From NCBI GenBank assembly GCA_009617715.1, contig VTFK01000468.1, forward strand, positions 1 through 64,000: a stretch of DNA of 64,000 bases. Direction: 5' to 3'. Below are positions 34,946 to 45,449 of the stretch, piece by piece; position 1 is the stretch's first letter, and each line of letters starts with the position of its first letter. The stretch is from Plectrocnemia conspersa. Taxonomy: Eukaryota > Arthropoda > Insecta > Trichoptera > Polycentropodidae. Under the pieces are notes generated by a model. That model had not been told where the DNA came from, made no database searches, and was given only the letters and a program-made list of their open reading frames with translations. A program made the position numbers and the translations under genes.

Positions 34946-35645
34946 GACAAAAATATTTTATTATTTTTAAGTATGTATGCGTTAGAGAAACCTGTCAAGT
35001 CATGATGTACAGAATTGTAATAAAAAAATAAATAATGTACGTGTTCATTATATAAAATGATATAGTATGTTATACGTATGATTATTTTAATATGGCATTC
35101 GTAAAATCTCTTACTTGCAAAATAATGACCGTTTTTCATTAAAAATAATTTTTCTGCAGCAGATTATTATTTTATTTTAGAATATTTAAATATTTAGCAC
35201 CTAAGTAATTATATTTTACAGATCAAATTTTCAAATCACTTGATAAAGAGTATTTAAGTTCAGACTGCAAACTAGGACAGGTAGCACACTTATTTTCTTA
35301 ATATACATGTTATTATCGTAGTTCTCCATAAATATAAAAAAGTATAACTTATTATATAAAATATGTTATTACCGTATTTCATTATAATTTATTGTGTGCA
35401 GTACACATTACAAGTAAACAACTTTTCTTCGACAACGTCTTTGTTATAATAAATAAATTATGTCCACGATCATATCGGACATCAAAAAACATTTTTATAT
35501 TACATATATTATATTGTAATAATATAATAAAACTTCGACCTTCAAGTACATTTTTGCCGCATACAACAAACTTCGTGCGTAATAAATCCAGCTCGAACGT
35601 ACGACCTCTACAGGACACGAAGAAAAAATCTCGGGTATTGAATTG
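34946..35645. other. AT-rich stretch
   Basis: AT-rich, with two opposed frames of 78-90 codons at 35382-35664 from non-ATG starts and without domains. It ends in GTATTTTTTCAG (ending at 35656), an acceptor-like tract. Confidence 0.35.
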
Positions 35646-35656
35646 TATTTTTTCAG

Positions 35657-35980
35657 GTAATTGAGGTCATTCTTGTCAATTTCGACGAATGCGTCGAGAG
35701 GTCATTCCGTTCGAGCGGGAGTGCTGAAAAATGACTCGTCTAACAACATATGAGGGAATACCGTCAAGTCAGACGCTCGGTAATAAACGCTTTGATTTAT
35801 TTTACGATCAAGTCCGACGGTCGTCAACTCGGCCAGAAGTCGCCAACCATCCTGGGTGAAGGCAAAAGGCGAATAAATAATAACGCACTGGTTAGAAGCT
35901 TGGATCAATCAAGCAAAGAATGTACATACAGGAAAGCCCGAAAAACAGTAAAACGATATTTAAATGCTAATTTATTGTAA
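35657..35980 (+). CDS. acceptor-led block with overlapping small open frames
   Basis: After the acceptor-like GTATTTTTTCAG three plus-strand frames are used in turn. The first, VIEVILVNFDECVERSFRSS, runs to TGA at 35732. Next, ATG 35731 in good context (GAAAAATGA) opens 42 codons, MTRLTTYEGIPSSQTLGNKR, with stop at 35857-35859. Then ATG 35750 opens 76 codons rich in K and R, MREYRQVRRSVINALIYF to ...KRYLNANLL, with stop at 35978-35980. The last is the longest, and its composition suits a small basic protein. No family is recognised, and a minus-strand frame of 68 codons overlaps. Either a small gene or exon, or a GC-richer island with chance frames. Confidence 0.2.
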
Positions 35981-35989
35981 CCATTATTG

Positions 35990-37400
35990 CTACTTGAATA
36001 GTAAAAGTTTATTTATAACACAGTTGGAAAATGTCAATATTTCATGAACCCTAAGAGTTACTAAAATAACTACACATATGTACAAACTTTGAGGCAAAAA
36101 TAATTGCTACAATAGATATAGGACCAACAATTGACTATACTATCACTAAGAATATACAGTACATTTCAATTTTTTTTAATATTTTATTTTAATTACCGGT
36201 AAGTTTTTTTCAGAATATATTAGACAACTGACATAATAGATTATTTCACTTTTTTATTTTTGTAATTATTAAGGGTATTTCTTGAAAAAATATATTGTGG
36301 TTACTTAACTTTCATGTTTTATAATTTTATTTATTATCTATTCGGATTTTCTGATTTTTATAAAAACCTTTATTTATTAATTTTTTTTGTAATTTTTCTA
36401 AACTGAATTCTACTTGCTCTAAAAACTATGCGTGCTTAGAACCACTGCCTCATTTATTTCAATAATATCTTTCTATTGTGTTTTTCTTTTATCTACAGAA
36501 ATATAGATTCACGAAATATTAACGAATTTTAATTTATGTATTTTTTCCATTGCTGTATACTTGTAAATATGGCTAAAATTAAAACTAAAAAAAATAATAT
36601 GTAGTTCGTTTTTAGTTGTCACTCTGTATACACATATAACGAACATAAATAAAGTAAGTATATTCAGCAACGTAATAAAACGAGGCAAATCGACTGTTGA
36701 CATAGATTTTCGTTTTTATTGACTTTGATTCAATTGATATTTGAAACTTCGAAATGGTGGATGTAAAACGAATAGATGTGCGTGGATTTTCGTTAAATGG
36801 TTGTGTATAACTGGCGCGGTTAATTCGCTGCACAAAGCTTGTCCTCGCCATAAAGATAACTCGATTATATCCACGCCTTTAGGTTGTAATTATAGTACTC
36901 TATTTTCTACGTTACTTTGTATATTTATTTCTCAGGAGTCATTGATTTAAATTGGCTATTTTTGCCTAAACTTAAAATTAATTATGGTTGATATTAATTT
37001 TATTTAAAAAATTGAATATGTTTTATGACGTCAAACTTTACCTCCAGTGCGAATTTTAATGAAATTTAAAATAATCGTAACGGGCTAAGTAATGAGAAGT
37101 ACTTATGATCAAAACATATACATATACATATGCCAATATTAATACCTCCCCGGCTTCTTTTTCAACGTGCGGTATGTACATAATGTTTTACAATTTATAT
37201 TATTGGCCGTACAAAGTTCACGATTATTAAGGCAACACTAGATCTAAATCCGGCCCTAACTTATTTAGTACCCAAGCAAAAACTAAGTTGGAGCCTCTTA
37301 TATTTTTTCAACCCATTACATATAAAACATGAGCTTATATACATTAAAATCAAATACTACTTTATAATAAATTATCTTTCGCAATTAATAAGGATTTCAG
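35990..37400. other. AT-rich stretch
   Basis: AT-rich with a less AT-rich patch at 36680-36900 that has opposed frames of about 70 codons but no splice pair or domain. No repeat was found. Confidence 0.35.
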
Positions 37401-37404
37401 AGTG

Positions 37405-37600
37405 GTTGTTTTTTGCATTAAAATTATTTAATAAATTTACGCATTTAAGACCTAAAATAAAGTATATTAATTCAAAAAATACAACAGCGAAAACAACTGC
37501 ATGGTTTTCACAGAAAAAATAATATAACGATAGATAACAAAAAAGCGACGAGATGCAAAAAATATAATATACGATTACCATGAGATAAACAACGAGTTGC
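37405..37600 (+). repeat. dispersed repeat family K, copy 2
   Basis: Partner of 34430-34640, sharing CAGCGAAAACAACTGCATGG-type sequence and the following CACAGAAAAAATAATATAAC stretch in the same orientation. Confidence 0.6.
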
Positions 37601-38039
37601 TCTACTATTTGTGGAGCTAAAAATTTTTTTAATAACTTTTATTTGCTAGCATTAAAAATATATTATTAAATTACATTTATTTTGTGTGGTCTTATTTTTT
37701 AAACTCGCATTAATTTACTGCGACCAAAATGATCATCCAGAAATAAGGAAACATGACATTAGCGTAAAGGATGGGACCGCACAAAAGCCTTTGTTACGAC
37801 CAGAAAAATCACAGAAATACGTCATTGAACGAGTATTTATTTGTTAGAAAACGGTCATAAAAAACAATATATATCAACGGAAGACAATTTCCTGTTACAC
37901 ATACACAATTTGTCGACCTCGTAGTGCCTTTTAGGCAAATGTCACTTAATAAAGGCGTATACCTAATTCGCTGTTCCAAGAAACGAGTACATATATTGGC
38001 TGGACGATCGCTGCATGATTGTGATTCGTCAGCAAGCTT

Positions 38040-38345
38040 AGCAGCCATTTATATTTAAGGCTTGTCTCCAAGGAGTAGAGTAGTCACTCCCAGAAATCGG
38101 CAGACACTCAAACAAAGAACTCAAAGAACCGCCCGCCAACAACATACATCTGCGAGGGACTACACCATTCGAGCAACGCAACAAAGAGAGATCTTTCGCC
38201 ATACACTTGCTGACACACCATCTACAAGACCTCTGAGGATCTTTCATCGGCAACATCCCTGCGCCAGCTTCTCCACCATTGTTCGGAGAAAACATCTCGC
38301 CATTTATCGTCTATCGCAATATTATTTTATATTATATAAAATCCT
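38040..38345 (+). repeat. dispersed repeat family R1, near full-length copy
   Basis: Matches the reversed copy at 20873-21120 along its length, from TTAAGGCTTGTCTCCAAGG through ACTACACCATTCGAG to CGCCAGCTTCTCCACC and CGGAGAAAACATCTCG. Its 3' part also matches 8005-8165 in the same orientation. It ends in an AT-rich tail (CAATATTATTTTATATTATA). A 104-codon plus-strand frame and an 85-codon minus-strand frame cross it, but since the copies diverge by frameshift they need not be functional. Confidence 0.75.
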
Positions 38346-38579
38346 AACGTTTTACGAAAATCATAACCTTCATTAGCAATGCAGTTAAGAGGCTCTACCA
38401 TACACTGTCCTTTCTAAAAAATAAAAATAATGTAAATTAAAATAATAAAAAAACATGACATTATTCTTTTAGCATGTACATGTGTTATTTTAATTAACCA
38501 TAAATAGCGATGACTAGTAAGATCCTAGTTCACTGAACACCACTGGTTTATCAAATCTCATTAATGATGATTAATCAGT

Positions 38580-38690
38580 CATTAATTATAATGATATCAA
38601 GATTACGAGTAGTGGCAAAACGGGCCGGGGCTTTTGTGCCTTTTATTTTAATATTATTAATTCCATGACGAATCGTCGGCCGAACAAATT
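38580..38690. other. GC-richer flank of the 38.7-39.1 kb island
   Basis: Contains AACGGGCCGGGGCTTTTG near 38619 and, on the minus strand, an AATAAA within TTAAAATAAAAGG near 38641-38650 that could serve as polyadenylation signal for the frame below. Confidence 0.25.
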
Positions 38691-39060
38691 AATTTTCACA
38701 CGGCCGCAAAACGTGCTTAATTAAGCGTTGAGCGTTCAAACAGCCCCCGCAAGATAATTTCTGTGTGTCTGAGCGTGCAAGAGCAGCGATGCAGATCGAG
38801 ATGCCGATCGGCTGCTGCTGCTGCAAACTGATATCCTCCATACAGAGGAGAGGCTGCTTGGTGTCTGTACCCACGTAGGATGTCTCTTCTATCCGAGGAC
38901 CGTGGCAATTTATTGAGCAAACACTTAACGTGCCAGATATTAGAGTGAGAGGGTAGGAGGCTAAATTGAAGCGGGGTGGAAATTTTGTATACGCGATGCG
39001 GCGAACCGAGACTTGGACCTCCACGACGCGCATTGGTCCGGATTTTAATTTAATATGCAT
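38689..39060 (-). CDS. hypothetical 123-codon ATG-started open frame
   Basis: This is the longest ATG-started frame outside mobile elements. It begins MHIKLKSGPMRVVEVQVSV at 39060 with an A at -3, contains a QQQQ run from a CTG/CAG repeat near 38812-38825 and several cysteines, and ends CGGCLNAQRLIKHVLRPCEN before the stop. An AATAAA lies about 45 bases beyond the stop on this strand. A plus-strand 29-codon ATG frame in the same DNA has a GCCCC cluster and competes. No signal peptide, membrane segment or known domain is seen. The island is also consistent with a GC-rich regulatory element; a TATAAAAA directly abutting the ATG leaves little room for a leader. Confidence 0.25.
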   Translation of the reverse strand: MHIKLKSGPMRVVEVQVSVRRIAYTKFPPRFNLASYPLTLISGTLSVCSINCHGPRIEETSYVGTDTKQPLLCMEDISLQQQQPIGISICIAALARSDTQKLSCGGCLNAQRLIKHVLRPCEN

Positions 39061-39267
39061 TTTTTTTATATGAAGTTAAATGTATGCTATTGTAACGACT
39101 TAGAGCTGTATACATAATACATTATTTTGTTTTAAATAGAATCTTTAATTTTTCAGAGGTGTTTTAGAATATTTATTTTAGAATAAAAACTTTAGAATAG
39201 ATTAAACGTAAACGCACACGCTTACTGTAAAGCAAGTTATTGAATATATACAATTGAATTGACCAGT

Positions 39268-39335
39268 ACGAGAGACGATATAAGTCTCTGACTACTGACC
39301 TGAAAGTCCTGGGTTTAAAGCTTATATGGCCTTAA
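39268..39335 (+). repeat. tRNA-like head of a SINE
   Basis: ACGATATAAGTCTCTGACTACTGACCTGAAAGTCCTGGGTTTAAAGC has the layout of a tRNA-derived SINE head, where GACCTGAAGGTCCTGGGTTCGAATCC is the usual anticodon-arm to B-box sequence. The B box is worn to GGGTTTAAAGC. An A run at 39341-39353 follows. It is not a functional tRNA. Confidence 0.4.
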
Positions 39336-39350
39336 TGTTTTAAAAAAAAA

Positions 39351-39450
39351 AAAGATCAGAATTATAAATTATATTATAATTAAAATTCCAATCGATCATC
39401 CAAAATTAAGTTCACCTATATTTTCCTAATCTCACGGATAAATATCGTGA
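39351..39450 (+). repeat. dispersed repeat family S, copy 1
   Basis: GATCAGAATTATAAATTATA through CGATCAT and CCTAATCTCACGGAT matches 53990-54080 in the same orientation. It directly follows the SINE-like head, so it may be that element's body. Confidence 0.6.
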
Positions 39451-39573
39451 TGAATAATTAAAATACATATTGGGTGTTAAAAATTCTCTAATTATTTGAA
39501 TGCATAAAGAATATCTTCCATATTTTTAAAAATTATTATTGCCTTACAATAAGTTTAGAATAAACTAAATTAA

Positions 39574-39617
39574 GACCTACGTGACCTAACAGATTACTCC
39601 ATTGCGTCACGATGGTC
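39574..39617 (-). repeat. hairpin of dispersed repeat family H, copy 3 (reversed)
   Basis: GACCTACGTGACC...GGTCACGATGGTC-type hairpin, the reverse complement of copy 1 at 13309 with a few changes. Its AT tail lies to the left (39541-39573), and the family body lies to the right at 39690-39835, so the whole element reads leftwards. Confidence 0.8.
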
Positions 39618-39689
39618 AAAAAAATTACATTAAAAAAAAAATACATACTAAGAAAAATAAAACTAATCATAAAATATTAATATTATATA

Positions 39690-39835
39690 ATACGAACTAG
39701 ACCAGCTTCTTGTAGCTGACAGTAATAGATCTCTAATGCTTAACAAGGAGCCAGATGGTGACAGCCATAGGCGAGACTCGCTCTAACGGCCATCAGAAGA
39801 AGAAGAGATCGTGATTTGGCAAGGTTCAAGATAAA
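39690..39835 (-). repeat. body of dispersed repeat family H, copy 3
   Basis: On the minus strand this reads CCTATGGCTGTCACCATCTG, then GGCTCCTTGTTAAGCATTAG, then AAGCTGGTCTAGTTCGTAT. It matches 62255-62360 (TCTATGGCTGCTGCTATCCG, GGCTCCTTAATACGCTGGCA, GAGCTGGTCTGGTTCGTAT). In both places the hairpin follows about 80-120 bases later on the same strand, so body and hairpin form one element. Confidence 0.7.
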
Positions 39836-39974
39836 AAATACTTTCAACGTAACATAACGTAGCTTCGTAACGAAAATAAATTAAAAATTAAACGCGAGCT
39901 ATTTTTATTAGGATTATTTATTAATTTATTTTGATTAACTTTGTGTTATTAAAAATTATTCTTATGTATATAGT

Positions 39975-40022
39975 CGCGAGCTGGATAAATTCAGCCCGCG
40001 GGCCGGCTTTTATATACCACTG
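39975..40022. mobile_element. terminal piece of a hAT-type DNA transposon
   Basis: GAGCTGGATAAATTCAGCCC, then GCGGGCCGGC, then TATATACCACTG looks like the right end of a hAT element. Many hAT ends read CAGTG(G)...GCCCGCGGGC, which is recalled family knowledge. The opposite end was not found, so I cannot give the element's extent or a target duplication; GTCTATAC (40023-40030) would be one half. Confidence 0.4.
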
Positions 40023-40039
40023 GTCTATACTAGAAATTA

Positions 40040-40325
40040 AAAATAACAGTCATAATTATAATAAATAATACTATACAAATAATTTGTTAAGCTTTATTAA
40101 CAAACGTATTTCTAGAATCGCTACAAAAATGCTCGATATATGTTTTTAAAACTTTAATATGCTTAAAATAAAATTAATAAGCTTCTAGTTAATTTAATTT
40201 TATAAATTTGTTTGCAAATATTTTGTCATTAAAAATCTTTGAGAGAAAAATAAATGTTATAGCTATAATTAGCATGTAAATTACACAAAAATCAAACGAT
40301 TTTAATATTGAATAATTTATCTACG
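40040..40325. other. AT-rich stretch
   Basis: AT-rich, no feature. Confidence 0.45.
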
Positions 40326-40327
40326 CC

Positions 40328-40525
40328 TACTTTTAAAGTTATTAAGAAGCGGTGTCGAAAATCTGTCAAGATTAAAGAGTCACGATCGCGTCCCTTATTC
40401 TGATCGTTGCGGCCATGACGTTAGCGCTTGAGAACGTTCCTCTTGCAGAGCCACCCAGCTTTTCAACGAACTTTCCAATCCAAGGATGTTTTGGGCGATA
40501 GCTATGAGGAGTTGGAAAAAATATG
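40328..40525 (+). repeat. dispersed repeat family K2, copy 2
   Basis: Partner of 34788-34945. This copy carries about 40 extra bases (CTTGCAGAGCCACCCAGC and neighbours near 40440) between the shared GCCATGAC and GATAGCTATGA words. Confidence 0.7.
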
Positions 40526-40529
40526 TGAG

Positions 40530-41090
40530 ATGTTGCGCATAATTTTTTTTTCACACTGTAACATTATATTCAAGTAATTTTTCTAAATGTTTGTACTATA
40601 TCAAATTTGTAATAATAAATAATATAAAAAAATATAAGGACAAGACAGCTTTAAGGAGCGTAGCTGCTTCTGGGTGAATCCAACTTTACTCCTATGATAG
40701 TAACCGAAATTCTGTAGCTAAGGAAAGACTTATTAGTTTGAGCCACTAAAAACCTATATGGTCGTGTGTAGGAATAAATAAGATCATCACCCGTCGACTT
40801 CCTTTTAAATTTTTTTAAGAACAATTAAACACTATCTAGGCGTTATGAATTTATATTTTTATTATCTTGCAATTGCCCCAAGATTCACAGCAAATAAAAC
40901 AGAATGTTGGAGAGACCCAAAACGACCCAAAACCATATTTATACTTCACTGTCATATTTTTTTACAAAATTCTTATAATTCAAGGAAAATAAGGACAACA
41001 TAAATAATTTAAAAAATGCTTGCAGATCGTCATTTCTCATGCACTTTTTTGAATCAAGATTTTCGCCATAAACCAACAGCTAAGACCCAT
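40530..41090. other. mixed AT-rich stretch
   Basis: No splice-flanked frame or repeat pair was found. Confidence 0.4.
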
Positions 41091-41094
41091 TAGG

Positions 41095-41510
41095 CGACAG
41101 GCCACACTATAACTGTTCAGCCGTCGTGTTTACAAGAGCAAATACAAACCTGGCGAAGATCGTGAACAGGCCAAAGGGAACGCCACAGAGGCAGAAAAGA
41201 TAGAGAGAGAAAGAGATAATAATGTTAATAACTCTCCGCTCGGCACAGAACGGCAAATAATTGAGCCGTGAAGGAAAAATCCGAAGCGTTTTCTATGGTC
41301 CATGGGCCGCTGGGCGTGACGCAATCAATGTCAATCCTGTCACGACTTTGCGCAGCTGTAATATGTCAGAGAAAACTGCATACTATGCAAATACGTTTAG
41401 TTGGCTATTCAATTTCCTGCGATTTCCGGGCTGTGGTTGCAAAGAAAACGCGGGTACAGGACAAGCGTCTCGAAAGTGAACTACCGCTGAAAATGAAATA
41501 ATAAAAAAGA
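41095..41510. promoter_or_regulatory. GC-richer island with POU octamer; overlapping small open frames
   Basis: The block contains ATGCAAAT (41385-41392), the POU octamer, a GAGAGAGAAAGAGA run near 41202 and GCCGCTGGGCGTGACGC near 41306. Two plus-strand frames (one from ATG 41295 giving MVHGPLGVTQSMSILSRL and on for 68 codons) and two minus-strand frames are open, so none is favoured. A regulatory element is at least as likely as a gene. Confidence 0.3.
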
Positions 41511-41514
41511 ACAA

Positions 41515-42145
41515 TAAAATATAACCTAAGAAACGTATATCTTCAACAACTTTCAAAAAAAAATTAACGAAAAACATTAGTATATCGTAGTCACCAATAT
41601 ACGAGATAAGTTGTTTCGTGAAATATTTTTATATTATTCTCTGTTAGAAAACGATAGTTTTCTTTAATTGTTAGTATTTGAAGGTTATGATTAATATTTA
41701 TAAGATTAGTATAAAAGGGCGTATTATATATTATACTTAAAAGTTTTATTTAGAATGAATTACAATTTAGAAAAAATAGTATTACTAGTATTACTTTACA
41801 CCGAGAAGACATATATTTATCGTTCTTATTAGATGTTTATAAAATAAAAAAAATATTTTTTGCCTTAATTTTTATATAATATATATTTTTTTAAATATTT
41901 AAGGGCCGCAAAGGCGGCAAGCCATTTAGAGCGAAGTTCTAAAATATGTATATTAAATTTAAGTTTAAGATCTAGGTGTGAGCCTTGTTATTTAACGCTT
42001 ATTTTCTATTATACATTACTTCCCTGCTAATTTTGGAGTGGTTGTAGTACAGTTTTTTTTACGTTTTGTAAAAATAATTTATTCTATTTTAATTTTGTTG
42101 ATTTAAATTTTCCACCGCTCAAAATATTTATGTAAGATCTTTAAA
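41515..42145. other. AT-rich stretch
   Basis: AT-rich apart from GGGCCGCAAAGGCGGCAAGC near 41902. No supported feature. Confidence 0.4.
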
Positions 42146-42149
42146 CATT

Positions 42150-42348
42150 TGGTAAATAATTTGCGATTTGTTTAAGACCGTAATTAAATAGCTGTATCGT
42201 TAGCTCATATATTTTTATTTTATATCGTCAGCTTATTTTATTTATACATGATAAAGAGAAACGGCCCGAGCATACTACCATGTGAAACTCCAACTGGAAT
42301 TTTACGCGGTATCGAGTGCTTATTATTTAGTGAAGCAACACGGCATTC
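42150..42348 (-). pseudogene. non-LTR retrotransposon reverse transcriptase fragment with QGS-like and ADD motifs
   Basis: The minus strand from 42348 encodes ...SIPRKIPVGVSHGSMLGPFL then FIMYK before a stop. This matches motif B of non-LTR reverse transcriptases (GVPQGSxLGPLLFxxYIND), with QG changed to HG. Just beyond, in the same frame after the stop, comes ADDIK, the catalytic core of motif C, about 17 residues too early, so the DNA between was lost. The remnant is inactive and truncated on both sides. Confidence 0.6.
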
Positions 42349-42349
42349 T

Positions 42350-43960
42350 TAGGTATCAGCATATTAGGCATTGTATTTGTACAATATATTAATTAAATCT
42401 TCATGCCTTATTTGGTGTATTATATAAAGCAAGATTTCCTAAAAAATACTCGTGTAAGTGTAAAAAATTTTTATGCAACTGGTGCCACAGCTTCAAAATA
42501 TTTTATAATCACAATGCAATACAGTCGATTTTATATAATTTTAAGAGCATTGTGATTTTACGACACCAGTGATCGAGAAGAGAGAAAAAAATGATAAATC
42601 CACTTATAATAAATAAGTACTTTATATTTTATTTTTTCTATAAGATATCGAATTACAACAAATTTAAAACATGTAAAACGATAATTAACAAGACGCGGCT
42701 ATTCGCTCAGGCGCGACTAATGCCGTTAAATTACGCGCTACCAATGGTGAATAGACAGATATAAGAAAATAAGTATAAACATTGTACGTACGTGTGAATG
42801 TATTTAATATTGTTATAAAGATTTTTTTCTGTTTATGTCATATCGTATGTCGTAATATACATTAAGTTATTAGCTAAAGAATTAATATTATTTTTAATAT
42901 AATATTATTTCACGACGATACTCAAAAACTAATTTACTTGAAAACATTAAAAATGAATTAACTAACATCATATTTATTATTTTATTTATTAACAGCAAAA
43001 TAAAACCATTATATACATTACATATAAAAAATACTCTCGATCATACTCAAACATGCATCAGGCAATATGTAACTAAAAGCAAGTGACGCCTTCTTGTCTG
43101 CCACTTCTTAGAATACTTACGTTTCATTTTAGCAGTAAACGCTGACACTTCTGTGTCTATTATTCTCAAATGTCTATTTATTTACAACAAACAATAAATG
43201 TAATTAAATCATAATAATAAATGACACAATAAGGTTGCGTGTGAAAACGTTAGTAATTAATTATTTAAATCAGTGTAATGGATACTCAGAGAACGAAACA
43301 ATTATATTATAGTTTTTCACTGCGTTAACATGAATGAAGAGGGTTTTCGTGGTTCTGGTTCTCATTTATCACCGTTATAGACATTAATGGGTCACATCGA
43401 CCCTGTATATCGTATTAAAATATATTTAAATACATCTGAATATATTGTAATATAAATTAATAATTGCATACTAAATCTTAGACAAATTGATTTTATTAAT
43501 TTTTTTTCTGTTGTAGTCAACTTGAAAAATAACAGGCAAACACATGTTATTTATATGTTTGCATAATATGTGCTGATATTATAATTACATATAGCTTAAC
43601 AAAAAATGTTTGAACATATGTGAAGCTGAATATTTTTTGTGCTAACTAGTAATATATATGTATATAAACATACAAGTAAAATGACTATATAATATAATAG
43701 AAAATGTAGTTGTTTAAAATTTTTGATTTATAAAATTACAGTCTGGCTTATTAAATCTACAAATATAAAACAGTTCGAATTAAAATTAAAAATCTGAAGA
43801 CCATAAAAATAAATATTATTATTTTTGTAATCAAAACACATTTGGGTATTAGAATACTCATAATGATTAATCTACATACATTCATACGTAGTATTGCATT
43901 ATGTGGATATTCTTAATATGCAACAATAGGTGCCATTATACCAAATTAGATGAAGTGATT
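42350..43960. other. AT-rich stretch
   Basis: No gene, RNA or repeat pair was found. Slightly less AT-rich patches (42680-42760, 43050-43150) have no open frame of note. Confidence 0.4.
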
Positions 43961-43967
43961 TGCGATT

Positions 43968-44135
43968 ATGAAGTCGTCACAATATATAAACGGCGTCTGT
44001 GGTGTGGTCGTGATGTGGGGTCAGGACCCTGTCAAGTGGCAACCAACGGCTCCTGATATGGCAAACGGTGGGTTCAGGCCCAGATTGGACCTCAGCTCGG
44101 TTCGAGCAGCTATCGACGATGGGATACGTGCTTGA
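43968..44135 (+). CDS. hypothetical 55-residue ATG-started open frame
   Basis: ATG at 43968 opens 55 codons, MKSSQYINGVCGVVVMWGQ, then DPVKWQPTAPDMANGGF and RPRLDLSSVRAAIDDGIRA, to TGA at 44133-44135. Codon use and amino-acid mix look like a real protein. Immediately beyond, a second plus-strand frame (44132-44383) is open for 83 codons in a shifted phase, so the two could be one coding sequence broken by a one-base change, or exon sequence with a misplaced border. No domain is recognised. It may be a pseudogene or a piece of an unknown mobile element. Confidence 0.3.
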   Translation: MKSSQYINGVCGVVVMWGQDPVKWQPTAPDMANGGFRPRLDLSSVRAAIDDGIRA

Positions 44136-44383
44136 TTAGCTGTCGCCGGATATCTTTTCTAGACCAACTTGAAAACATCTCGTCGCAAGTTTTCTGCCAT
44201 TATGGACGAATCTCTCTTCGCCGGCATCATCCGGCAGATTTCCAAAGTCTTCTTCGGCAACTAATTACGAAGAATGAAAACTCCGGTCGTTCGGATCTCA
44301 GATTGGCGCACTTGTGTGTATTGGTAATGCCTCTGCAATTAGTCTACAACTCTTCAATGTTTTTGTACATAAAGACTCGTTGA
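44132..44383 (+). pseudogene. continuation frame of the 43968 open frame (shifted)
   Basis: Open for 83 codons with no ATG at its start; it reads LISCRRISFLDQLENISSQV and later LRRHHPADFQSLLRQLITKN, to a TGA at 44381-44383. It overlaps the stop of the upstream frame by four bases. The helical, Q- and L-rich composition is protein-like. Taken with the upstream frame, it suggests a roughly 140-residue product disrupted by a frameshift. The family is unknown. Confidence 0.25.
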
Positions 44384-44399
44384 AGTGTTCTGTACTTTA

Positions 44400-45100
44400 A
44401 TATATGAAATTTAGTATTTTATTAAATTTTAATTAAATTTGTATTTAATTCAAACTATGAGCTGATTTGATATTTTTTTTAATATGTGCAGTTTTGTGTT
44501 ATACATAATAATTGAAAAACTTTATAGGAATAATAAGATTATATAATGAAGCATTAGTAAAACTTTTAAGATTACAAACATTACATTATAGACCAATAAA
44601 TTTATATAAACGGTATTATTTATTAGTATTTTTGGCAAAAATGTATAAAATTAAAAAAAAATAATATCCAAATAACAAAACATTTCAAGAATAATCAGTG
44701 CTAATATAATATAATAATTGTGTTATTTCTTATTTCTAACAAAAAATATTTTTGTTAGAAATAATAATAATAACTTTAACCTAACAAAGTTATATGCTAC
44801 CAGAGATATGTATATATAATTTAATTTTAACATTAAAATAGAAATACACGTTTTACAGAGTCCCATTCTATTATTTGACGATTTTATTCTTTTTTTTACC
44901 ACAGTAAAAATTGATGTTTTTTTATTCAGGCAAAACATTTTTGCACAAGGTACCTACTATTAAATCAATTTTCTAAATTTCTAAGTAGAATAGTTTGAAA
45001 AACATAAAACAAAACTTTACTTATTGACAGTAAACAATAGCAATGTGCACATATCGTTCCTGCTGCAATTTTTTTTTAACTTTCAACTTTAATTAAAAAC
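44400..45100. other. AT-rich stretch
   Basis: No supported feature; a 71-codon minus-strand frame at 44723-44938 is composed of AT-rich codons without motif. Confidence 0.4.
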
Positions 45101-45103
45101 AAT

Positions 45104-45180
45104 TACATGCTACTGCAATACGTAAGAAACTGAACAGCGACGTACTGACGACTGATTATGTGCTGCTGCAATACGTACAA
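45104..45180. repeat. imperfect direct duplication
   Basis: ATGCTACTGCAATACGTAAG near 45106 and GTGCTGCTGCAATACGTACA near 45161 are imperfect copies about 55 bases apart. Confidence 0.7.
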
Positions 45181-45218
45181 CAAAATAGTTTTGTAATAAC
45201 ATGATGAATATAATTATG

Positions 45219-45272
45219 ATATGATCTACGTATTCATATAAGAACATATGATCCACGTATTCATATAAGAGC
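45219..45272. repeat. 27-bp tandem duplication
   Basis: Two adjacent 27-base units (45219-45245, 45246-45272) starting ATATGATCTACGTATTCAT and ATATGATCCACGTATTCAT differ at two positions. Confidence 0.9.
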
Positions 45273-45449
45273 TAGGCGTGTTTTACTTTTATGTTTAAAT
45301 TTACTTAATAATAATAAAATGTATCGATCAATAATCTGTACATTATATGCAAATATTAAAATTATTAATACATAATTTTAACTAAATTATATACAGCTAT
45401 TGACATAAAAATCACTGTGCTTGTCTTAGATAATTTATTATTATTGAGG

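Noticed and set aside
36509..36950. Opposed open frames of 64-79 codons
   Set aside because: Composition follows local base content, there is no splice pair or motif, and frames on both strands are equally open.
41268..41501. 77-codon frame as a confident gene
   Set aside because: At least three other frames are open over the same DNA, its longest form starts on GTG, and no family is recognisable; kept only as part of a regulatory-island entry.
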